Source of the DNA: Ovis canadensis
Lineage: Eukaryota > Chordata > Mammalia > Artiodactyla > Bovidae
NCBI RefSeq assembly: GCF_042477335.2
Contig: NC_091255.1
Span: 31,350,501 to 31,414,500 of the forward strand
Length of the DNA: 64,000 nt
Direction: 5' to 3'
Translations under genes and position numbers: made by a program
The notes under the pieces: generated by a model
Told to the model about the DNA's origin: nothing
What the model saw: only the letters and a program-made list of their open reading frames with translations
Database searches by the model: none
Part shown: positions 1 to 23,121 of the stretch, piece by piece
Layout of the letters: each line of letters starts with the position of its first letter
How positions within the stretch are numbered: the stretch's first letter is position 1

Positions 1-6
1 CTGTAC

Positions 7-12356
<12,350 letters not shown>

Positions 12357-12367
12357 GCCCGGAGAAT

Positions 12368-12760
12368 CTGGGGAGCAGCAGAAGAAAAAAAATTTAACGA
12401 ACAGGGCCCAGGCCCTCAAGAGGGGCCACAGAAACACGTCGAAACCCCCCGCCTGCAATTCCGCCTCGCTCAGAGTGCGCCGGCCCAGTCCGTCTGGCCG
12501 CTCAGCCCCAACCTAACCTCGCCTCGCCTCCCGCAGCCTGGCCCTTACAGTCCGCCACGCACCCCTTTAGCCCCTCACACAGACGGCCGCTTTTCAGCAA
12601 GGCAATGGCGGCAAGCCTACGTCCGCTCCGCGTTCCCAAAGCCAGGAAGTACGCAACCCAGGTTCAGCGGTTGACCCAATAGGCGCCAAAGTACTCAGGC
12701 GGTTTGGCGAACTCACCAATTACAGTTGCAATTCGGGCAGGAAGGGGCGGGACCAAAGAT
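12368..12760 (-). promoter_or_regulatory. PRPF8: PRPF8 CpG-rich promoter and non-coding exon 1
   Basis: The stretch upstream of the PRPF8 start exon is GC- and CpG-rich. A GTAAGG donor (intron begins at 12548) could end a non-coding first exon. A GTTAGG site at about 12520 is an alternative. Further upstream lie a YY1-like AATGGCGGC core (about 12604-12612), CCAAT on the plus strand at 12676-12680 and 12716-12720, and an E2F-like TTTGGCGCC on the minus strand (12690-12682). No TATA box was seen. This fits a housekeeping promoter; the exact start site is not visible. Confidence 0.6.
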
Positions 12761-12857
12761 GGAAGTATTGAGCGCGAGGAGGTGTGGTTGGAATGGATGC
12801 AAGCCCCTCCTTCCGCTTTTTTAGAACAGTTTCTAGGGCCTCAGCTGCGACTGGCCT

Positions 12858-13069
12858 GAAAGTGAAAGTGTTAGTTGTTCAGCCGTGTGGAATTCTTTTA
12901 AACTCCACGGACTGTAGCTCGCCAGGTACTTCTGTTCATGGGATTCTCCAGGCAAGAATACTGGAATGGTTGCCATTCCCTTCTCCAGGGGCTCTTCTTG
13001 ACCCAGGGATCGAACCCGGCCTCCTGTATTGCAGGCAGATTTTTTACCGTCAGAGCTACCGGGGAAGCA
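12858..13069 (-). mobile_element. Bov-tA SINE upstream of PRPF8
   Basis: A reverse-complement Bov-tA ending in the tRNA-like ttaccgtcagagctaccgg. It is diverged in the first third. Confidence 0.88.
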
Positions 13070-13138
13070 ACTTTGCGACTCGCCTGGGGCCACAGGAAAC
13101 CCAGGCTTCCAGAATTTTAATAAATTTGTCGAAATTTG

Positions 13139-13341
13139 GGGCTTCCCAGGTGGCTCAGTGGTAAAGAATCCGCCTGCCAATGCAGGATTGTCAGGAGACA
13201 CGGGTTTGATCCCTCGGTTGTGAAGATCCGCTGGAGGAAATGGCAACGCACTCCAGTATTCTTACCTGGAGAATCCTATGGTCAGAGAAGCCTGACGGGC
13301 TACAGTTCACGGGATCGCAAGGAGTCAGACACGACTGAACA
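13139..13341 (+). mobile_element. Bov-tA SINE, opposite orientation
   Basis: It starts ggcttcccaggtggctcagt with a tRNA-like head, then the BovA body catggcaa-type words, and ends gtcagacacgactgaa. Only 69 bp separate it from the inverted copy at 12858-13069. Confidence 0.9.
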
Positions 13342-14482
13342 CGCATGCACGTGGAAATTTGTACTTTACTCTGTGTCTAGTCTTATGTATTTAGACTTGA
13401 CTTGACGTGCAATATTAACTCCGAGTCAGTCAGTCTTTTGTTCATGTGTTCAGTCGTTAATTCAGCCATCATTTATTGAAGGCTCACTAATGTATCAGGG
13501 GTTGGGGAGAGGGGAAAGCCAACTGCAAGGAGCTCAACAGGTAGCCCTGAGGTAGACAAGAACCGGAGCTCTTGTGATGCTCTGTGATAGGAATTCGGGG
13601 GCAGGGTATTTAACCCTTTGTTGTCAAGGAGGAGTTAGTCAATGAACCGTCAAAATAAAAGAGGTGGTGGGGAACTACATTGCAGAAAATTTTCTCCCCC
13701 TCCCTCTTCATTCCTATTTTCTGTCTCTGGCAACCCTATGGAGGGTATAATGAACACCCTATAACTCCTTCTGAACTCTTTAGTTGTGTCTTTCTGCTTG
13801 AATTGCCCTACATCTCCTTGACTTCTTTGTTTTACGTTTCATCCTTCTTGCTCCATTTTTGGTAACAACGTTGAATCTGACTTAGATCAGTTTGTTCAAA
13901 CACTCACAAAGTTTATTGTGGAGGATGTAGAGGACTTGTAATCCTTACAGCTTCTTCATCTAGATGGTAATTTAGGACTCACAGGAGAAAGTGACACCTA
14001 TGCAAAGGAGAGTCCAGGCCATTGCAGGCTGGTGTGGAGGTTTTTGTAGTTCAAAGAAGAGAGGAGCAGTATTAGAGATGTGTTGGAGATGGGTGATTTA
14101 AGGGATTTGAGGAGGTGAAGAAAGAAGAAGGGAAAAGGAATCCCAGGTGGTGGTAAATTCTAAGAGAGTTTGGAAAGAAAAAAAATATGGCATGTTCTGA
14201 AAGCAACTAACAAATCAACCTGGCTGCAATAGAAAGTCCAGTGTCATCTTTATTATGTTCATCATTGTCAGTGTCGTGAAGTCCTTAGCACTTGTATAAG
14301 GTTCACTGTATGCCAGGCATTATTCTAAAACCTGTTAAAATTCTAATATCGTCTGTTTTAGTTAATGGTATTGTACCAATGTCAGCTTCCTAGTTTCGAT
14401 TGTCCTACTACTGTTATGTCCTGTTGCTAGGTAAGAAGTTCTCAAGTAGGTGAAGGGTACACAGGGACTCACTGTTCTAAAT
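13342..14482. other. Intergenic stretch without recognised feature
   Basis: I see no gene, RNA gene or clear repeat here. There are only short open frames without family resemblance, and the sequence is of ordinary A+T content. Confidence 0.5.
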
Positions 14483-14667
14483 GGCATTATTGAGAAATAA
14501 TTTGCACTCCATAAAGTTCACCTGTTTAAAGTATACAATCCAATGGCTTTTAATATATTTACAGAGTTGTGCAATTACCACTACCTAATTCTGAAACATT
14601 CTCAAAAGAAACCATGTACCTATTAGCATTCACACCCCATTTCTTCCCACCTCCTTCTCCTCAACCC
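14483..14667 (-). mobile_element. L1 fragment, antisense (left of BovB insertion)
   Basis: The words attgagaaataatttgcact, cagagttgtgcaattaccac and cccatttcttcccacc match the antisense of an old L1. The same L1 resumes after 16820. Confidence 0.75.
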
Positions 14668-16808
14668 TTCAGTTCAGTCACTCAGTCATGTCCAACTCTT
14701 TGAGACCCCATGGACTGCAGCACACCAGGCTTCCCTGTCCATCACCAACTCGCAGAGCTTACTCAAACTCATGTCCATCGAGTCGGTGATGCCATCCAAC
14801 CATCTCATCCTTGTAGTTCCCTTCTCCTCCCACATTCAATGTCTCCCAGCATCAGTCTCTTTTCTAACGAGTCAGTTCTTCACATCAGGTGGCCAAAGTA
14901 GTGGAGTTTCAGCTTCAGCATCAGTCCTTTCAGGGAACACCCAGGACTGATTTCCTTTAGGATTGACTGGTTGGATCTCCTTGTAGTACATGGGACTCCC
15001 AAGAGTCTTCTCCAACACCACAGTTTAAAAGCATCAGTTCTTTGGTGCTCAGCTTTTTTTATGTCCAACTCTCACATCCATACATGACTACTGGAAAAAC
15101 CATAGCCTTGACTAGACAGACCTTTATTGGTAAAGTAATGTCTCTGTTTTTTAATATGCTGTCTAGGTTGGTCATAGCTTTTCTTCCAAGGACCAAGCAT
15201 CTTTTAATTTCATGGCTGCAGTCACCATCTGCAGTGATTTTTGAGCCCAAGAAAATAAAGTCTCTCACTATTTCCATTGTTTCCCCATCTGTTTGCCATG
15301 AAGTGATGGAACTGGATGCCATGATCTTAGTTTTCTGAATGTTGACTTTTAAGCCAACTTTTTCACTCTCGTCTTTCACTTTCATCAAGAGGCTCGTTAG
15401 TTCTTTGCTTTCTGTCTTAAAGGTGGTGTCATTTGCATATCTGAGGTTATTGATATTTCTCCCAGCAATCTTGATTCCAGCTTCTGCTTCATCCAGCCCA
15501 GCGTTTCTCATGATGTACTCTGCATTTAAGTTAAATAAGCAGGGTGACAATATACCCAGTTGTGGATGTGACTGGTGATGTAAATAAAGTCTGATGATGT
15601 AAAGAGCAATATTGCATAGGAACCTGGATTAGGTCCATGAATCAAGGCAAATTGGAAGTGATCAAACAGGAGATGGCAAGAGTGAACATCGACATTTTAG
15701 GAATCAGCGAACTAACATGGACTGGAATGGGTGAATTTAACTCAGATGATCCATTGTATCTACTACTATGAGCAAGAAGCCCTTAGAAGAAATGGAGTAG
15801 CTGTAGGGTAAGGGAGTTAGAAAAGGCGAGGTTTGGAAAAAGAATGAGACTGGCACTTTCCAGGAACAGATACCTTTGATGAGGTGAGAAGGGGCAGCAG
15901 TCAGATTAGTGAGCTACTGCACTAACCCAAGAAAAGAGTAAGTATATTAGACGTATATGTGGAACTCTATTGTCTTAAGGGGGCCTGTTCCTATCCCAGG
16001 TTGTTTGGAGTAGTTATCTCTTAAACGGCTAGGACAAGGAATTCTGGAGATCAGCCAGAGGCTGGACAAGCTGGGAGCTAGGTGTAATCAACCTTAAAGT
16101 CCATTTTCCTTTCCTTTGGGTGAGAGAGTTCTTTGTTTTGCATAGAATGGTGGGGAGGACCCAGAGGGGAGTTTTAACTCCAGGCTATTTTGAGTCTTGT
16201 AACTTTCCCTCAGTAGCCCTTATAGTAAACAAGAGTCTGAAATGCAGTACATGGATGCAATCTCAAAAACGACAGAATGATCTCTGTTCGTTTCCAAGGC
16301 AAACCATTCAATATCACAGTAATTCAAGTCTATGCCCCAACCAGTAATGCTGAAGAAGCTGAAGTTGAACAGTTCTATAAAAACATACAAGACCTTCTAG
16401 AACTAACACCCAAAAAAGATGTCGTTTTCATTATAGGGGACTAGAATGCAAAAGTAGGAAGTCAAGAGATACCTGGAGTAACAGGCAAATTTGGCTTTGG
16501 AGTACAAAACAAAGCAGGTCAAAGGCTAATAGGGTTTTGCCAAGAGAACGCACTGGTCATAGCAAATACCCTCTTCCAACAACACAAGAGAAGACTCTAC
16601 ACATGGACATCACCAGATGGTCAATACCAAAATTAGATTGATTATATTCTTTTCAGCCAAAGATAGAGAAGCTCTACACAGTCAGCAAAAACAAAACCAG
16701 GAGCTGACTATGGCTCAGATCATGAACTCCTTATTGCCAAATTCAGACTTAAATTGAAGAAAGTAGGGAAAACCACTAGACCATTCAGGTATGACCTAAA
16801 TCAAATCC
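14668..16808 (-). mobile_element. BovB LINE with inverted 5' part (twin priming), carrying a solo LTR
   Basis: From 14668 to about 15555 the BovB 3' half is antisense, from the 3' end into the RT region. From about 15556 to 16808 the BovB endonuclease part reads in sense (agagcaatattgcataggaa, gaccaggagctgactatgg-like words). The central RT part is missing. Near-identical 11-bp flanks (CTCCTCAACCC at 14657-14667, CTCCTCACCCC at 16809-16819) bracket the whole unit, so it is one insertion with 5' inversion rather than two elements. It sits in an antisense L1, and an LTR is nested at 15802-16212. All frames are dead. Confidence 0.88.
15802..16212. mobile_element. Solo LTR of an endogenous retrovirus
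   Basis: A 411-bp block interrupts the BovB endonuclease region. It begins TGTAGGG and ends CCCTCA (TG…CA with short inverted ends) and is flanked by the 5-bp duplication GTAGC at 15797-15801 and 16213-16217. The BovB words continue correctly on both sides. No retroviral coding sequence is present, so this is a recombined solo LTR. The 5-bp duplication leaves the ERV class open. Confidence 0.8.
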
Positions 16809-16819
16809 CTCCTCACCCC

Positions 16820-17503
16820 TAGGCAAATACTAATCTACTTTTTTTCTCTATAGATTTGCCTGGTCTGGATATTTCATATAAATGGAATCATAAGATAGTG
16901 ACTTTTTAACTTTTGTGACTGGCTTCTTTTACTTAGCATATCTTTGAGGTTCATCCTTGTTGTATCACATATGTTTTCTTTGGAGAAATGTCCTTTCAGA
17001 TCCTTTGCCTGTTTTAAAATGGAACTGTCTCTATGTATTCTAGATACAAGTTCCCTGTTATATATATGATATACACAATTTTTCTCCTATTCTTTGGATT
17101 ATCTTTTCACTTTCTGGGTGATATTCTTTGAAGCACAGACATTTTTAATTCGTATGAAGCCTAACTTATCAAATCTTCTATTGCTTATGACTTTGGTGTC
17201 ATATCTTAGAAATCATTGCCTAACCCAAGTCACAATGGTGCAATCCTGTGTTTTCTTTCAAGAGTTTTATAGTTTCAACTCTTACCTATTTATGATTCAC
17301 TTTGAATTCATTTTGCATAGGGGTCCAAATTCATTATTTTGCATATAGATATCCAATTGTTTCAGCACCCTTTGTTAAAAAGACTACTCTTTGTTCTTTG
17401 TCAAAATTCAACTGACCATTTGTTTGTTTCTGAACTCTCAATTCTGTCCCGTTGAGCTATATGTTTATCTTTATGCTCTCTCTGCTATTTTTGCAACTTC
17501 CAT
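16820..17503 (-). mobile_element. L1 fragment, antisense (right of BovB insertion)
   Basis: The words actaatctactttttttc, tagatttgcctggtctgg, atataaatggaatcataag and tttcagcaccctttgttaaa match the antisense of a mammalian L1 and continue the element cut at 14667. Confidence 0.8.
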
Positions 17504-17513
17504 GTGAGTCTAA

Positions 17514-17724
17514 GTGAAGTGAGGTCACTCAGTCGTGTCCGACTCTTTGCAACCCCATGGACTATAGCCTACCAGGCTCCTCCCTCCATGGGATTCTCCA
17601 GGCAAGAGTACTGAAGTGGGTTGCCAGTTCCTTCTCCAGGGGATCTTCCCGACCCAGGGATCAAACCCAGGTCTCCCGCATTCCAGGCAGACACTTTAAC
17701 CTCTGAGCCACCAGGGAAGCCCAG
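17514..17724 (-). mobile_element. Bov-tA SINE with perfect target duplication
   Basis: A reverse-complement Bov-tA from gtcactcagtcgtgtccgac to gagccaccagggaagccc. The 10-bp duplication GTGAGTCTAA is found at 17504-17513 and 17725-17734. Confidence 0.93.
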
Positions 17725-17764
17725 GTGAGTCTAAAAAGTATTTCAAAACAGTTGATAAATCAGA

Positions 17765-18056
17765 TAACTTAATCCTCAAAACAACCTTATGAAATAGATA
17801 TTATTATCTCCATTTTACTGATGAGAAACCCAGACTCAGAAAGGTTGAGTAACCTGCCTTGGGGCACTTGATTAATTGCATAAACTATGTGTCAGGCTCT
17901 CTCTAACTTATATGCAACTGTTCATTTAATTGTCACAATTCAGTCAGGTAGGTGCTATTATTTAGCCTCATTTTGTAGATGAACAAACTGAAGCTCAGGG
18001 AAACCGAGTTTCTTGCTTAAGGCCACACAGACAGCAAATAATAGAGATGGTAAATA
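17765..18056 (+). mobile_element. Two MIR SINE fragments
   Basis: Both carry the MIR core/tail wording: tctccattttactgatgag with ggttgagtaacctgcc (about 17765-17870), then cattttgtagatgaacaaac with aaggccacacagacagc (about 17890-18056). Confidence 0.75.
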
Positions 18057-18071
18057 ATGGCTCTGGAGCTT

Positions 18072-18244
18072 GTGGGGTTTTTTTTGTTTTGTTTTGTTTT
18101 GTTTTGTTTGGCTGTGTTGTCAAGATCTTTAGTTGCAGTGTGCAAGCTCAGTAGTTGCTCTGCAGCATGTCGGATCTTGGATCAAACCCACGTCCCCTAC
18201 ATTACAAGGTGGATTTTTAAACACTGGACCACCAGGGAAGTCCC
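18072..18244 (-). mobile_element. tRNA-Glu SINE with (GTTTT)n tail
   Basis: Antisense SINE: a T-rich GTTTT repeat (about 18076-18110) is the reversed tail, and the head ends ggaccaccagggaagtccc. Confidence 0.85.
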
Positions 18245-18678
18245 TGGAACTTCTGTTCTTAACCGTACTGCTATATCATCTTCTATGTTCTTCTCAGAAA
18301 CATAAATGATACAGATGAGAAAATTGGGACCAAATCAAAGCTGGTCTTGAATTCCAAACAGAGTTTTGACCTAATTGCCAATGATTTCCAAACTTTTTCT
18401 TTTAAAGATGGAAAACACTTGTGTCAACAAAATAATTTGCAAATGAAGAAACTAAAGACTAAAAGAATTAAGAATTTCTCTTAATGTCTTGTAACTGATC
18501 AAACACTGTATGTCTTGAGTTAACCTGATGAAGTTCAATTGAGTAGGAAAGTGACCAAACCAGAAACAGATCAGAACAGAAAATATTAGCTGCCAGTGTT
18601 ATTAATTGCAGCCAAACCAGTCTCCTCATTGTTTAAGAAGTTTAAAACTGGACTTGGAGGGGTCTATGGATCATATAG

Positions 18679-19062
18679 GTCAGGGTCCCCAGTCTTTTTG
18701 GCACCGCGGATCAGTTTCATGGAAAACCATTCTTTCACAACCAGGGTTGAGGGGAATGGTTTCAGGAAAATTCAAGCACATGATATTTATTGTGTGTCAT
18801 ATGTGTTAGTTGCCTAGTCGTATCCGACTCTTTGTGACCCCCCACCCCCCACCGCCCTGCTTTGTGACCCTGTGGGCCATAGCCTGCCAGGCTTCTCTGT
18901 CCATGGGATTTTACAAACAAGAATACTGGAGTGGGTAGCCATTCCCTTCTACAGGGGATCTTCCCAACCCAGGGATGGAACCCAGGTCTCCTGCATTGCA
19001 GGAAGACTCGTTACCATCTGAGCCACCATTAAGCATCAGATCCTGGAGTTTGGGGACCCCTG
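18679..19062. mobile_element. hAT-like DNA transposon remnant with nested Bov-tA
   Basis: Imperfect terminal inverted repeats (TCAGGGTCCCCAGT at the left, the complement of TTTGGGGACCCCTGA at the right) enclose a block with tttttggcaccgcggatcag and catggaaaaccattc. This is the wording of a known mammalian hAT-type element. ATATAG flanks both ends (18673-18678, 19063-19068). A Bov-tA was later inserted inside. I do not name the subfamily. Confidence 0.65.
18803..19029 (-). mobile_element. Bov-tA SINE (nested)
   Basis: Reverse complement of Bov-tA from gttagttgcctagtcgtatc to ttaccatctgagccaccat. A short duplicated segment rich in C (about 18838-18868) interrupts the early part. Confidence 0.9.
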
Positions 19063-19894
19063 ATATAGATGAAGGAGTCTTCTGGCTTAAAATATGCAAG
19101 TGGCAGTCTAGGAACACAGAAGAGAGGTTGACCCGTCAGTTCATGAGAAAGCCAGGAGAAAGAATCTGCACATAGAAAAAAGAATAACAGAAAACTGATG
19201 AGGAGGGCTGGAGAAACACATGGCCTGGAATAAGAAAAGGCCTTAAAACCCAGGGAGGGCACAGCTGGAAAAATTGGAAGAGGCACACAGGAAGGAAGAC
19301 TTTCAAGAAAAAGAAGCCCTCTGTCATGTGAAATGATGTATGAGGTAGAAGAAGACGGAGAAAGGATACAAGCTCGAAAAGAGTTTTCTGACCTAGGAGA
19401 GCAGTGTCATAAAAATAAGGGGAGAGGAAGCTTCTCCGGTGCCAAGGAGGATCATGAAACAATGGAGGAAATGGGAATCCACCATTCATTTGAAAATTTG
19501 GACATGAAAAAAGATAAGAATTTAAACCAAGCAAGATGGTTAAGAGAAATTGAGATGAGAAAGAAGGTAGATTAGAATCACAGAACCAACAAAGACATCA
19601 GAGATTGTCATGCCCAAATTCCTCTTCAATGCAGGATGTCTTTGCAAAGTATGCTTAACACTGAAAAGATTTCATTCTGCAAAGGCTTAATGCACACCTC
19701 CCGGTGCTGGCCTTGCCAGGGTGCCCAGATATAGAGGAGAGCAGACCAAACAGAGGCCATGTGTGGTGGGAGCTTGTATTCTAGATGGGAACACAGATGT
19801 TAAATAGCTAGCTATACATTTAAGATTTTCATAGTTTTTGTTGTGTTGTTCTACCAGTTTATTGCTACCAACCCATCTCCCTCCACCCTCCTCA
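19063..19894. other. Intergenic stretch without recognised feature
   Basis: A-rich in parts. An open frame on each strand is present but neither resembles a known protein. Nothing else is seen. Confidence 0.45.
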
Positions 19895-20007
19895 GGCGTG
19901 TGTGCTCAGTCATGTGACCCCATGGACTGTAGCCCGCCAGACTCCTCTATCCGTGGACTTTTCCAAGCAAGAATATTGGAGTGGGTTGCCATGTCCTTCT
20001 CCAGGGA
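19895..20007 (-). mobile_element. Bov-tA fragment
   Basis: Partial reverse complement (tgctcagtcatgtgacccca, tggagtgggttgccatgtcc). The tRNA-like end is missing. Confidence 0.8.
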
Positions 20008-20251
20008 AGATTGTTAGTTTTTACAAAGTTAAAAGAGTCTTATAGAACTTGTTCCAATGGTTTGTTCCAAAGCACAGCCAACAATGCTCCCTCTATTTCT
20101 CTCTCCCCAAAAGAAATCACTTTTACCAATTTTAGCTGATTATTTTGGCCTGTTTTTCTGTTTCACCAAGCAATAAGCTTATATTGCTATTTCTCGACTT
20201 TCTACTTTGCGGCATTATCTGCTCACTTTCCACTGTAGAAGATGAAGATCC

Positions 20252-20384
20252 TGGGAATTCTCTGGCCGTTCGGTGGTTAGGACTTTGTGCTTTCACACCT
20301 GTGAGGGGTGGGGGACAGGTTCAATTCCTGGTTGGAGAACTAAAATCCCACAAACACACAAAGCAACCACACACACATAAAAAA
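20252..20384 (+). mobile_element. tRNA-Glu SINE
   Basis: Head gggaattctctggccgttcg, B box ggttcaattcctgg, A-rich end. Confidence 0.8.
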
Positions 20385-20509
20385 ATGGAGCTCCAACTCT
20401 CCCCTTAGCCTCTCATATGCGTGTATGTGCTTATACACTACCCCATACTCCCAATATGATTAGGTAACTTTGGTGAGATTAATAATCAAGGTTTACATAA
20501 CTGTGCAGG

Positions 20510-20745
20510 CAGTAGTAATAGCTAGTCCTTATGGAGCATTTACGCTGTGTCAGGAACTTTTCTAAGCATGTTAACATTAATTCATTTAATTCTCATGATA
20601 ATCCTATTATTGTCCTTCCATTATACAAATAAGGGAACTGGGGCACAGAGAGGTCAAGTAACTTGCCCAAGACCACGTAACTAGTAAGTGGAAAATCTGG
20701 GATTTAAATCCAAGTATTCTGGCTGTAGAAGCCAGGACCTATTGT
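20510..20745 (+). mobile_element. MIR SINE
   Basis: A long MIR match: agcatttacgctgtgtcagg, ggcacagagaggtcaagtaa, cttgcccaagaccacgtaac. Confidence 0.85.
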
Positions 20746-21016
20746 ACACCCTGGCTTTCTGTGAAGGACTCAGCAGTACTGGAGTGCATGCCCAGCCTCT
20801 GAGATGCTCAATTATTTCCTAAGTTTTCAAGTACAGCCCTACCTCCTGGGCAGACATCACCCCTTTGCTAAGGATCCAGGCTATAGGGAGGGAACCTGCA
20901 CCTTCCCTCCCTCTTCCCCAAAGTTGCCCTCTCTCCCTCCCCTCTGTCAAGTGCAATCACTTCCAGCTGGCTGCTATTATCACTACTTTATATGAAGTTA
21001 AAATGTAAAACAAACA

Positions 21017-21118
21017 CGGTTCAGTGGTTAGGACTTCGCCTTCCAATGCAGTGGGTGTGGGTTCGATCTCTGGTCAGGGAGCTAAAATCCCATGTGACTT
21101 GCGGCCAAAAAAATCAAA
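21017..21118 (+). mobile_element. tRNA-Glu SINE, 5' part lost
   Basis: The element gttcagtggttaggacttcg … ggttcgatctctggtcaggg ends in ggccaaaaaaat. Confidence 0.8.
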
Positions 21119-22690
21119 CAAACCAAAACATAAAACAGAACCAATAGTGCCACAATTCAATAAAGACATTAAAAAATGGTCCACATTAAAAAAAATCTTG
21201 AAAAAAGTAAAAACAATTACGCACACAAACTCTATTATGCCACTCTGTTCACAGGCACCCACAGATTTGCAGCTTACTTATTCAAGTAGTAAACTATGAT
21301 TACATTTCCTTTTCTAAGCAACTGTTTGTTTTTCCCATAGTTAGTAGCTGTATTTGCTTAGTTTTTTGTTGTTATTTTCTATGGATTCTTTGCCAACTCC
21401 TGCTCTGGCTGTTCATTAGCTTTTAAATCTGTTTTAAAATGTTCAGACATATAAGGTAGTCTATCGATTTCACCTTCCCCTGCAAAAAAAGTCTTTCCCA
21501 GAGCTTCATGACCTGCTGCAGCATATCCAAGTCTCTCTCTCTATTTGTTGTATAGCTCTCTTCCTAGGATCCCCTTTCACCATCAACCTGGGAAGTCCTA
21601 TCATCTATGTTGGATCTCTTGTTTTCTATTAATGTGGCTGGGTCTTCTTTCTTGGTTGACTTCCTTAATTTGATGGGGTGTATTTTCTAGTGGCTTTCTG
21701 AGAAGGGTTCATGGTAGATAAATGTTTTTAGACTTTGCATGCCTGAAAATACCTTTATTCTGCCCTCATACTTAATTGATGGTTTGACTGGATATCTTAT
21801 TCTATTTCCTTCAAATTTTTGGTGAAGTTGCTTGATTGCCTTTTAGCTTCCAGTGTGTTGTTTAGAAGTTCGATGTCATTTTGATTCCTGGTGTTTGTAT
21901 GTAACATTTCCCTCTTCCCCTCTGAAGCATTCATCTCAATGTTCTGAAATTTAATTCTGTTGTTGCTCGATGTGAATCTGTTTTCTTTCACTCTTCTGGG
22001 AATTTCAATGATCCATCAGTATGGCAACTCATGTTCTCTGGTTTTGAAATTTTTCTTTCATGATTTCATTTATGATTTCCTTTTTCTTTTCTGTCTTTCC
22101 TTCCTTTTTCTCAGTTTTCTCTTTCTCTTCATTATTTTGATGTCGGGTGTCTTGGACTGGTACCATGATTGTCTCATTTTTCTTCCTAATATCTTCTTTC
22201 TGGGAGATTTTCTCAACTTTATTTTCTAACTCTTCCATGAATTTTTCATTTCCAATAGCACACTTCTAAATGCTCTTTTAATTCTGACTGGATTTTAGAA
22301 AATTTCTGGTAGCACATTATTTCATGCTTACAATATATTCTCTTATCTCTCTGAGGAAAATAATGAGTTTTTCTCAAGTTTTATTTTCCATGAATAGCCT
22401 TTGCTCTCTCTGTCTTTTCCCCTGTTTTTCACATTCTACATTTTTCATGTTAGAGGCTTTCCTCAAGAGCTCATAATCAGTCCTTCTATTAAACTTGTAA
22501 TAAGCACTTCCAATGAGAAGTGAGAATGTATAAGATAAAGGGGGTGGAGTAGAAGGAGGGGAGCCAGGAAGGCGGAAACGGGAAAATGGAAAGCCTACCA
22601 GGCATTGGGCATTGCCTGCGCAAGGTCCTGAGAAAGGAAGGAACGCGCCATATTTTATCAACTGAATAAAGCCACACAAAGAGTGACACA
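21119..22690. other. A+T-rich stretch, possibly a worn LINE
   Basis: Wording such as ttgattgccttttagcttcc and cattttgattcctggtg suggests an old antisense LINE between about 21480 and 22380. I cannot assign the family. No gene is seen. Confidence 0.35.
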
Positions 22691-22691
22691 G

Positions 22692-22808
22692 CGGGAGTTC
22701 CCCGGCAGTCCAGCGATCAGGACTCAGTGCGTTCACTGCCAGGGCTGGGTTCAAATCCTGGTCAGGAAACTAAGTCGCATGGCAGGGTGGAAAAAAAAGG
22801 GGGGGGCA
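22692..22808 (+). mobile_element. tRNA-Glu SINE
   Basis: Head gggagttccccggcagtcc, B box ggttcaaatcctgg, tail near ggtggaaaaaaaagg. Confidence 0.8.
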
Positions 22809-22826
22809 GTGAAACAAAGTACCATG

Positions 22827-23121
22827 GGGCTCCCTTGATAGTCTAGTGGTTAAGAATCCACCTGCCAAAAAAAAAAAAAAGAATCCACCTGCCAATGCAG
22901 GGAACATGGCTGCCATCCCTGGTCTGGGAGGTTGCCACATGCAGAGAGGCAACTAAGCCTGGGCACCACAATTACTAAAGCCTATGAGCCCTAGAGCCTG
23001 CGCTCCCCAAGAGAGAAACCGCTGCAATGAGAAACCCGCACATGACAACGAGAGCATAGCCCCTGTTCCCCGCCGCTGCCAGTGTTGAAGACCCAGCACA
23101 GCCAGAAATAAACCCTAAAAA
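22827..23121 (+). mobile_element. CHR-1 type SINE with internal A-run duplication
   Basis: The long CHR-1 body (gcaatgagaaacccgcacat, agagcatagcccctg) is present. The words gaatccacctgccaa occur twice, either side of a run of A (22855-22895), so the head is partly duplicated. Confidence 0.82.

Noticed and set aside
13150-13215. tRNA-like sequences with A and B boxes (here and in the other SINEs)
   Set aside because: They are the tRNA-derived heads of SINEs, not functional tRNA genes.
15059-15550. 163-codon open frame on the minus strand
   Set aside because: Part of the BovB reverse transcriptase region in the twin-primed copy; broken on both sides.
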